Source: Leuctra nigra (taxonomy: Eukaryota > Arthropoda > Insecta > Plecoptera > Leuctridae). Taken from it: a stretch of 64,000 bases of DNA. How positions within the stretch are numbered: position 1 is the stretch's first letter; every line of letters starts with the position of its first letter. The position numbers and the translations under genes are program-made. The stretch covers positions 14,354,345-14,418,344 of the forward strand of contig OW203762.1 in NCBI GenBank assembly GCA_934045905.1, written 5' to 3'. The notes below the pieces were generated by a model. It saw only the letters and a list, made by a program, of their open reading frames with translations, was not told the origin of the DNA and did not search any database. Shown piece after piece: positions 1 to 10,600 of this stretch.

Positions 1-720
1 AAACCCGCTCTAATGTAGCCAATTTCAAAAAAAAAATCGCTGCTCGGCTTTTTTATGCATAATTTGATCACTTATATTTTAAGCCCGTCCTGGGTACCCG
101 AAATCCAAAAAATTCTCTGCGCCGCATTCTTATGTGTTTTTTATTTTATCAATTAATCACATTTTTGTTTTATTTCAAAAATCTAGTTCCAGTAGAATCA
201 TTTTAAACCCGTTCTTATGTAGCCAAAAACAAAAAGTTTCGCTGCGCGGCTATTTTATACGTGTGATTTCATTGCTAATGTAAAATCATGTTAAAACTGT
301 CCTAAGGTAGCCAAAAACTAAAAATTCGCTGCGCGGCATTTTTATGTGTATTTATATATTTTAAAATTAATTATAGCCTTTTTTGTTTTCATTAAAAAAT
401 ATAGGTAGTACTTATCTATAAAATCATTTTAAACCCGCTCTAATGTAACCAAAATCGAAAAGTTTCGCTGCGCGGCTATTTTAAGTGTGATTTTATTGCT
501 ATTGTAAAATTTGCTTAAACCCGTCCTAAAGTAGCCAAAAAACAAAAAATCGCTGCGCAGCATTTTTATGTGTGCTTTTTTCAAATGAATTATCGACTTT
601 TTTGTTTTCTTATAAATATAGTACCTACTTATAAACTCATTTTAAACCCGTTCTAATGAAGCTAAAAACAAAAAAAATCGCTGTGCGGTTTTTTGTGTAT
701 TTTTTATTGCTAATATAAAT
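1..720. repeat. Diverged higher-order tandem repeat, truncated by window start
   Basis: A motif of the form AAACCCG(C/T)(T/C)CTAATGTAGCC, then an A-rich spacer, CGCTGCGCGGC and a T-rich tail recurs at about 1, 81, 204, 290, 428, 515 and 640. Alternate copies match best (204, 428 and 640; 290 and 515), so the larger period is about 212-224 bp and each period holds two diverged sub-units. The array starts before the window. No coding potential is seen. Confidence 0.75.
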
Positions 721-802
721 GACCAGTGGGGGTGGGTGGGTATACTCGCCAATGAATTTGCACAGTCCTCAAGATAGGTTCGGCACGCCACTGTGTAAAG
801 AC

Positions 803-1087
803 CATCCCAGAAAAAAACACTCCTTGTAAAAAAGGCAGCCAAGGCTCTTCAAATAAGAAAAATGAAAGAAATCTAAAATTCAGCACTGAAAAGTAGGTAG
901 TGATATAAAAAATGAGACAAGTCAAAACTATTAAAAAATCAAAAAAATACTTTGCGCATCGTCTATAAATAATATAGACGTGTAGGCCAGGAATCAATGT
1001 AGCTATACCTATAATATACCTATCTCTAATACACAAAAAAACGATGCGCCAAGTATTTTTTGATTTTTTAAATAGTTTTTAAAATGA
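803..1087. mobile_element. Decayed copy of a foldback MITE
   Basis: This stretch matches the left arm and centre of the complete foldback element at 3789-4172 (AACACTCC(T/G)TGTAAAAA, CAGCCAAG, TCAGCACTGAAA, GATATAAAAAATGAG, then ACGATGCGCCAAGTATTTTT). Only the inner part of the right arm survives, to about 1087. Non-autonomous; no transposase reading frame. Confidence 0.7.
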
Positions 1088-1611
1088 GTTACACGAGGTT
1101 CAACGAGTTCCACAGAGCGTTTTCCATAGGGATGATCCTAACCGTTAACGTCACATTTCAGATGCTCCCTCGGATCATAAGTCCTAATTGCTTAGAGTCA
1201 AGGTGGCATGAGCTCAACTCATACAATTACACCGTGGTTTGATATTATCACCTATAAGCTCACTGCCTAACCTACTTTACAATCAGCATTGCTCAACATT
1301 GAACGAACATCAGATAAGATGCCTGATCGCTCCCGTCCCAGCAGTATCGGTAATCAACTGCAGGAATCCAGTCATCTTATCACGAATAACTCTAGATCTC
1401 TGTCACGTGATCATTCTGGCCAATCAGGAGCCACGAGATTACGTAGAAATGTTTCAATTATCTTGACGATAGTAAGAAGAATTGACTCATTCTTATGAGA
1501 AGAAAAAGTTTCATAGTGAGTATCTTAAAAAATCGATGTGTTCAATAAATCTACGTTTTCGTATGTTAATTACAGAATGTAGTGTTTGATAGTGACATGT
1601 GTTGATTAAGA
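1088..1611 (+). other. Upstream region and presumptive 5' UTR of the ankyrin gene
   Basis: This stretch is more GC-balanced than the repeats to its left and lies just upstream of the first coding exon of the ankyrin gene. Short open frames occur in two phases, but none has a convincing start or splice pattern. I see no clear TATA box. It probably holds the promoter and 5' UTR, but the sequence alone does not place the transcription start. Confidence 0.35.
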
Positions 1612-4600
1612 ATGGAAGTGAGGAGTGGGAAGAAGATGGATGATCGGGGAAGGAGCAAGCAGTATGTGGTCCGAGATGTACCGGCGTTGTCAGGCGTAAG
1701 TAGTGGTCCTCAGAGTGTTTTCAGATATCAATGTAATGCTCACTTGCTTAAAATATTTTTTTAAACTACGCCCAGTTTTTCAATACTCTGCTAAATTTTA
1801 AACAGTTGATTATAAGACTATGTTGCCTTGGCAACAACCAATGACGTTTCTTGAATGTCAGTTGAAACTTAACACCTACTGGTTTTTGCAGAGAATTGAA
1901 AAACTGGCCCTTAATTGAAAACCAATTTTGCTGACATAATTCATTTTATACAATGTGGTATTGAATTGTATTGCAAAAAATACAAAAAGTAAATTGTTCA
2001 AACATACCTACTCGTAAGACAAAAACAACACAATATTATAAATATGGTTAGGATGCTTAAATTTTCTATTAACTCAAGTGATAACCACAATTTGAGTTTT
2101 GAATTAAGAAATTATTTACCAAACTAAAACCTTTTTAATCTTAAATTATCGTGATTCGTTCTCACATTCCATTTTTCTCGTTGGTAAGAATTTACTCGAA
2201 GCCGTCTTTCAAATCGAAGTATTTGATCAATAAATCTCTTATCTATCAAGGCGATGTCTCCTGCCTGCTGTGTTTATATCTTTAGATTAACGACGCACGA
2301 AATTGCCTTATCGAGGCCATTGCTAAGAAAAGCTCAAGTATATAATTACCGGTGAAGTATGCAAGGTTAGGATCAATAGATAACGTGAGGTGCCGGGCAA
2401 CTAACACAAATTCACGTAGATTTGTTCGAAATCGTTTTACAGGCGACGAGAGTAAAGCAGCCGACACCAATGAAAACTGTTACTGGACAATTGGTGGAGA
2501 AAGAGGAGAAGAAGAAGCATTCGGAAGAGAGGATGGAAGAGAAGAAGGAAGAATTCGTGGACGGAGAGCAGTATTTAGCTGACATGAAGAGACGCGTGGA
2601 AGAGAGTAGGAGGGCGTGGGAAAGAAAGTGCACAGAAGAAACTCAGCCGAGAACTCAAGTTCAGCGGGTAAATGAGAGTTCCATAACTCACATAACTTTA
2701 ATTAGCTAAGAAAAGTTATACTTACAAATATACGTATTACATACTAACTTTTGAGGACTTTTTGTCCATATACTTTTTGATATTCTGGGAACGTAAGATC
2801 GGCGTTCCATTCGAAAAATTCAAATTCGAACATATTGACTTGCTGCGTTCACAATCAATTTTAATATGAATCTAGTGGAGCGGTCGCTCCACGCCAGCCA
2901 AGTCGTATGGCGCGCGCACACTCTCATATAAAGGCTGGAGCAAACCCACTTTTACTGTAAGCATCAAAGTGGCATTTTCGGCCTACTGGATCTCAAAATT
3001 GGGAAATATCACATTGTTGCAAAATCTCTTAATTTTGAGCTATGGCCCAACCCACCCAATATACCAAATTTGGTAACAATAGGATATGATGTTTGCGAGC
3101 TAGAGGGCCGTGAAAACAGTGAAATTGTACGGCTTTCTTCAGATGATTATAATAATGATTCATCTTCAAATAAATTCTGCGGTCTCAGCCACAGCCTAAA
3201 CGGCTGGGTCGATTGACCCGAAATTTTCACCATATATACAGCTCGTCTGCCTGATGATACCTTGCCCTCATGAATTTTTTGTGCCGCCATTTTGAAACCG
3301 GAAGTGACGTCATATCTCAAAAACGGCTTGACCGATCGGAACGAAATTTGCGCCAATCGATTCAGACGGTCCTCTTTACGAAATAACAATAGTAAAATTA
3401 AAGTTTTATAATTACTGAAACCGGAAATGACGTCATAGTTTTGCGAAATCTGCCTAAATTCACTTCCCCTTTATATAAAAACCAACTACATATTCAGAAG
3501 GCTTATAATGAAATATTAGTATTTATATACATATAAATACAATGTGTAAGAGCTTTCGCCGCCATTTTAAAAACCGGAAGTGATGCCATATCTCGAAAAC
3601 GGCTGGACCTATTGGAACGATGCTTTCGCAATTCTTCATGGAATATCACTTTAAGTTTATATTTAGCTCCAAACAATATTTTTCTTAGTAACTAATTCGG
3701 AAATGGCGTATTTTTTTAAAGGAATTAGTCATTGTTGCCCCAATAAGTTTTACAAGTTGTGTAAATAAACTAAAAAAATAAGTGATATCCCCATAAAAAA
3801 CACTCCGTGTAAAAAAAACAGCCAAGTCTCTTCAACTAAAAAAAATTATGAAATCTAAAAATTCTGCACTGAAACGTAGTGATATAAAAAAATGAGCCAA
3901 GTCAAACTTTATTTGAAAATTAAAAAATACTTGGCGCATCGTTTTTTTAGGGCATTGTAGGTATACTATAAGTATATGTATTTATATCTAGCCTATACTT
4001 CTAAGCTATTTATTTACACGATGCGCCAAGTATTTTTTAATTTTCAAATAAAGTTTGACTTGGCTCATTTTTTGATATCACTACGTTTCAGTGCAGAATT
4101 TTTAGATTTCATAATTTTGTTTAGTTGAAGATGACTTGGCTGTTTTTTTTACACGGAGTGTTTTTTATGGGGATCGATATTTATTCAGATATTAAAATGT
4201 GTATAATTCCTGTGATGTTCATCCTGTTTTCTCGCATTTCAGACTGGTGTCCGAGATAGCCCAGTCAGACCGTCTTCGGAGGCATCGCTCGAGTTCAAAA
4301 TGGCGGCGACAACCAAGATGGTTGTCACAGAACACAGGTCTTCACGAGACAAGATGATGCCGACACCAACACCAAGTCCAAGAATCAACACTGAACTCGC
4401 TTTAACAAGTCCAAGTCCTGTGCCAAGAAGAAGAACTAAGAGTCCTAGCAAACCCGCAAGCAAGTCAAGTCAACAACCAAGTTTAGAAACCAAACCGACG
4501 TCGCGAGTAGAGTTGATGACACAGTGTAGTGTGAAGGACAAGGCAGTGCAGACGACGTCTGATGTTAGGTCTTTACCTGTCTCAAGAGTCAAGGCTCCAC

Positions 4601-7600
4601 CTCGATCAGAACTCATTCTGGCAACAATAGCACAGCTCCACAGACTCTCCAGGTCGGAGTTCGACATGGCAGAGAGTTCAGAGCTCGAGGAGCTGTCCAG
4701 AACAGAACACAGAAATACAAGTGCAGAGCAAGATGGGGATCCTAGGTCAGGAGGGAGAAATCCAAGTCCAGTGCAGAGGGATGCACGAATACCAGAACTT
4801 ACTTCGCAGAAAGACACACCTAGTTCAAAACTCAAAGAGGTTGTCAGAACAGAACAATATGAGACTTTCCAACATGAAAAGAAGTATGTTACCAGAACAG
4901 AAGTAATTACTGCGCCCAGATCGGAATTGAAGTCAGTTCCTAGATTCGGACTGCAGAGTGAACTTAGTTCAGAGAACATGGAGGTACCTGCACCTAAATC
5001 AATACTGAAGACTGCACCTAAATCAGAACTTCATACTTCGTCTAGAACAGAAATGCACCCTGTAACTACAGTGTACAAGGAGGTGCCTACTCCTAGATCA
5101 GAAATGAAGCCTGTACCTACAGTGTACAAGGAGGTGCCTCCTCCTAGATCAGAAATGAAGCCTGTACCTACAGTGTACAAGGAGGTACCTACACCTAGAT
5201 CAGAACTGAAGCCTGTACCTACAGTGTACAAGGAGTCTTTTTCTAGATCAGAAATGAAGCCTGTACCTAAAACGCACAAGGAGGTACCTACTCCTAGATC
5301 CGAACTGAAGCCAGTACCTACAATGCACAAAGAGGTACCTACTCCTAGATCAGAAGTAAAGATTACACCGAAACAAGCATTCGACTCTGATCAGAAAGCA
5401 GCTCCTTCCCAGACGTACAAGGTAATGTCAGAAATATACTGCGGTAATCGCGGTATTTTTCCTAACACATTGAATTTACAGCCCAAGTTAAACAAAAAGT
5501 GTTGAAATTAACAATGCGTGCATTTTGACGCATTTTAATACAACAATAATTAATGATCAATAATCTATTCGATTAGGGCCGGTTTTTAAATAGTCTATTA
5601 AAAAACCGGTCATTCAGGGTTGACTGTTTAAAATTTAATTTAGCATATTATTGGCCAGTTCTTCAATACTCTGCTAAAAAAACAGTAATTATGTTCGGTC
5701 GATCAAAGAATCTCATTGGTTACTGCAATAGAAATACAGTCCTAATCAGCTCTTAAAAATTTAACAGAGCATTTTAAGACAAAAATTTTAAGACAAAAAT
5801 TTAACAGAGCACCTTAGGGCCAGTTTTTCATTGCTCTGCTAAATTTAAACAGTGTATTACGACTCGATTGCCACGGCCAAAACCAATTATATTCCTATTA
5901 CCGAAAAGTAACTTAACTTACCATCTACGTAACGTATCTGTTTAACTTAGCATCTTAATTAACAGAGCATTGAAACATTATCAAGCCAGCTTTTAGGTCC
6001 ACTCCACAGGTACTACATCCTCCTAAAATATATTTTGTATAAACCAAACTTGAGCCAATATTATTCTGAGTCAGTCAAAGAATATATGAAAATAGGGCAA
6101 AAGATGCCAATAATGAAATCAGTGATCGATATTCAAAGCTAACAATGAAAACATTGTATTTTACTTTGATGTTCAAGAAAAATCGAATTTTAAGGGGAAT
6201 GCATTAAACTCAAAGCTCTGACTGATGTGAAATGTTTGCTAGACGCCCGTACGTGAGACGACGCCGACGCCGGGCGACGAGCACGAGGGCGTCGTGCTGC
6301 GACGTCGGGACGCCTCCACGCGGCGGAGTGAAATGGAGGACAGGAAGATGAAGGTTCGCTCGCTCCTGGAGGAGATGGACGAGGATCTGGAGCGATGGGG
6401 GAAGAGGAATCAGGACTTCATCAGGTCCTCGAGCAGGCAGAGTCTTGGAGTGCTGCCGGTGACACCAGTTAGTACTACCATTATGTGAAGACTGGAGGGG
6501 GGCGGGGGGTATGGGGGGCAATCCTCCGATTCCCGTTTAGCTTCTTCTTTGATAGTATTGATCTCCAAAGGGTAGGTAGGTATATACTTCATGTCAAAGT
6601 GAATGGAATACCAAGAGTATCGAGTCCCATGGCGCCCGACGAAGGTTCCAGGGGGGGGGGGGGGGGGGACACGTCTTGATGTTCACCTCGTGGATGTGAA
6701 TGGAAACTTAAATCTGTAAAAATCTGGATAATATGATTTTGTGTCTCTTTTATTATAGTATTTTAGTTTTAAATTTGAGTACCTGCCGCTGCCACCATTT
6801 GTGAAATTGATTATTAAATTCCGTGTTGCCTATAAATTGTTACGTTTTCGCATTAATTCATCTGTGGCCAGATTCACAAAAAGTATTATCTCCTAATACG
6901 TACTATCTTTGGTATTATCTTTCATTTAACATGGTGTTTTTGGTATTAAATCAAAAGATAATACGTATTAGCAAATAATACTTTTTGTGAATCTGGCCCC
7001 TGGGGATTAAGTTTTAACACATTTTCGTGCAATTACAAATTCAAAGAATACCTAAATAAAAAAATACATTTCTTTTCTAAACATAGAGATAATCTGATAC
7101 CGGTATTTTTCATTTACAGACAGAGCAGACAGCTGTACCTTTGCTGACGTGAGTATTGGCTTCAATATTATTACATCATAGAACAGAATACATAATAAAT
7201 AATAATGTATTGTTGTGCACAACAGAAACTTCTGGGATAATTCCCATACCACACAACAAGTGACTAATGTACAGGGCTAGTCTTAAATACTCTGCTAACT
7301 TTTAAAAAGTTGGTTAGGACTGTATTGTCATGGCAACAACCAAACCAATGACATTCCTAGAATGACTGTGTTACCTTAATTACTGGTTTTAGCAGAGTAT
7401 TGAAAAACTGGGCCTGAATACTTATTAAATATTTCAACAGAAATATCCACACTTCGATACTAAGCATAAGTTCCTTACAAGCCAGGTTGGCTCCAGCTCG
7501 AATCATATTGTGCTTATAGAACTAAAGTCTGTGTCATCTTCTGATACATGTATTGTTCTCACTTACCCTATCGTAAAAATCCTAAAAGTGTCAAAACAGA

Positions 7601-10600
7601 CCTCAGCTTTGGAATGCTCTCTGTATCAACTCTGCCGACCCCTGCCGAGTCAATAGACCCCCAAATGTGTCTACGTTTTCACAGACACAAGATCTATTTT
7701 TTCTGAACTAATCTTTATAACCCTTATAGAAAGCTAAGAGCTACAAGGCTGTAAGCGACATCGAACATGGGATTGGCAATAAATGGTCGCAGATACAATG
7801 AGAGCAAATGATTTTACGATACATTATCAGTGTGCCTAACTTTGACATTGAACTAGATATCCATCACGTGACATGCCGCCATCTTGTTCTGCAGGCAGCC
7901 ACGTGACTTGTCGAGCCGCGGCTACATGCGCAAGAGCGTGCGCGTGAGGTCAAGACAGACGATGCACATGATGACAGCCTCCTTGATGTACCTGCGAGCG
8001 ATCAACAGTCGTCAGCCGTTCTTCCTCGCCTCCAACATGGCGGCGGCAAACATCTTCGGCGACATCGTCTTCCGGACAGCGTCGACGACGACATTCCTAC
8101 ATCTCATCCACAGAAACACGGACGATCAAGTTGGTTATCAGCAACTTCTTACTTTGAGTGGCAAAGCGGACTTTGGTTTGATGCGATGTTGCAGATCTTT
8201 CATGAAGGTCAAAGAGGATTATGAGGTTAACGATGATCTTAATTGGTGTGGTGATTTTGATGATTTTGATTTTGTTGTTTACACCAGTTCCATTGTCGAC
8301 GATGACGTTGAAATGTGTATGGATAAGAACGTGTCACTGTTAAGTTCAAATTCAGAAGGTGTGTTTCATTTCCAAGATTCGACCCTTGTTCGTCAGGGAT
8401 TAGAAGAAATAGTTGGTTTCAAGAAACTTTTACAAGGACTGAAGGATAGGTTTTCAGTTAATCTTGAGGAATCCCGTAAAGTAGTCAAGGCAACTGTAGA
8501 AAAGTTCAAAGTTATGTCTCAAAATGTGGAACTAGCTGCGATGAAGTCCGCACTTGATCTCCAACCGTCCAGAACTAAAGTATTATCCACACTTCGCGAC
8601 ATGGAGTTGGTCGACGAGTTGTCTTCGTGCGACGATTTCATCTCTCAGCTGCATCTCTACGTCGACCAAGCAGACGAGCAGGCGATTGACGACTTGATCC
8701 TCGAGGAGATCAAGCAGGCTCTGGACGTCGGCGATGATTCGGAGGCTGTGGAAGTGTTGGAAGAGTTGTACACTTTGATGAGTAGTTGGTGGGCTGACGA
8801 GGCGGTGTGCTGTGATTGGTTCACGGAGCAGTCGGGAGTGTGGCAGACCATTGTGGCGGGTAGAATGGAGAGGGTGGCCGGCAAAGTGGACAAAGTGATA
8901 AAACAAGTTGTGGTAGACACAGATTCCTTCAGAACAGACAACACTACTTTCAGAATTGACACGTTGCCTGGTAAAGTAGACATTCCTGATAGATTAGCCA
9001 TGGTGTCTGGTAAAATGGACAAGACTGACAGTATGCACATCGTGTTTGGTGAGATAGACAGACCCACAACTGACAATGCTACTTTCAGACTTGACCCAAT
9101 GTCTGGCAAAGTGGACCAGTCTAACGCAACAAAGCAAGTTGTGACAAACAAAGATTCCTTCAGAACAGACAATGCCACTTCCAGAATTGACACGGTGTCT
9201 GGCAAAGTCGACAAGCCTGATAGTATAAACATCGTGTTTACTAAAGTAGACAAGCCCAGAACAGACATGGCTACTTCCAGAATTGACACCATGGCTAATA
9301 AAGTGGACAAGCCTGATAGTATGAACATCGTGTTTACTAAAGAAGACAAGCCCAGAACAGACATGGCTACTTCCAGAATTGACACCATGGCTAATAAAGT
9401 GGACAAGCCTGATAGTATGAACATCGTGTTTGGTAAGATAGACAGGCCCACAACTGACAATGAGACTTTCCGAACAGACACGATGTCCGGCAAGAAAGAA
9501 ATTTCTAACGTAACAAAGCAAGTTGTGACAAACAAAGATTCCTTCAAAACAGACAATGCTATTTCCAGAATTGACCCCATGGCTAATAAAGTGGACAAGC
9601 CTGATAGAATAAACATCGTATTTGGTAAGATTGACAAGCCTAAAACTGACAATGAGACTTTCCGAACAGACACGATGTCCAGCAAAGTGGACAAGCCTGA
9701 TAGAATAGCCATGGTGTCCGGTAAAGTAGAAAAGCCCAGAACTGACATTGAGACTGTCAGAAAAGTATCTGTGTCCGGCATTGTGGACAAGTCTAACGTA
9801 ACAAAGCAAGTTGTGGTAGACAAAGACTCCTTTAGGACTGACAATGCTTCTGTCAGAATTGACCCGATGCCTGGTAAAGTGAACAAGCCTGATAGTATGA
9901 ATATCGTGTTTGGTAAAGTAGACAAGCCCAAAAATGACAATGAGACTTTCCGAAGAGACACTGAGTCTGGAAAAGTGGAAAAGTCTGACAGAATAGAAGA
10001 AGTGACAGTTAGAACAGACCAGGACACTTTCAGAAGAGACGCGATGTCTGGTAAAGTAGACAAACCTGATGAAATAGACGAGAAGTCTGTTAAAACAGGC
10101 AACGATACTTTCAGAATAGACACGGTGTCTAGCAAAGTGGACAAGTCTGACAGTATAAACAACGAGTATGACAGTACGGACGAAGTGTCCGAGATAAAAG
10201 TCAATGAATCTGATGGAAAAGACAAGCTTGTCATCACAGATATATTGTCAAGAGAAGTCCACGGTGTATCAGGAAAAGTCGACAAGGGGTTTGGCAAAAT
10301 AGACAATGCATCGAAGAATAGTGAGGTCGAGAAAGAGGTAATCAGATTTGAAGGAGGTTCGGTTCGCAAGTTACTTGTTGATATTCAAAGAGGGAAGGTA
10401 GTAAATGTCGTTGTCAAAGATGAAACTACGCGAGTGGTAGCTGCCAAAGTGCTTCAGGGTCTTAAAGTAGAACATTACGTCTGTGTCGGAGCCAAGGAGT
10501 TGGTTTTAAAGAGCGATGAAGTGTTCCAAGACGTGTCGAAGTATCTTGTGATTGTTTGCGACGAACAACTGTCGGATGAAGAAGTGAACGTTGTCGTCAG

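Noticed and set aside
710..1036. Minus-strand frame beginning M-C-I-R-D-R, which resembles the translation of the Nextera transposase adapter
   Set aside because: The DNA reads GTGTATTAGAGATAG, which differs from the adapter at two positions, and the first codon is TTG. It is part of the decayed foldback element, not an adapter artefact or a gene.
7884..7894. Independent start of the ankyrin protein at 7884
   Set aside because: The codon is TTG and the following bases form a splice acceptor (TTGTTCTGCAG). It is the 3' end of an intron.
8657..10369. Long minus-strand open frame of 570 codons, and a second of 271 codons at 8994-9809
   Set aside because: Both are antisense to the repeat linker of the ankyrin gene. 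Their sequence is a monotonous repeat (L-S-T-L-P-D-T and similar), and neither has a splice context or family resemblance.
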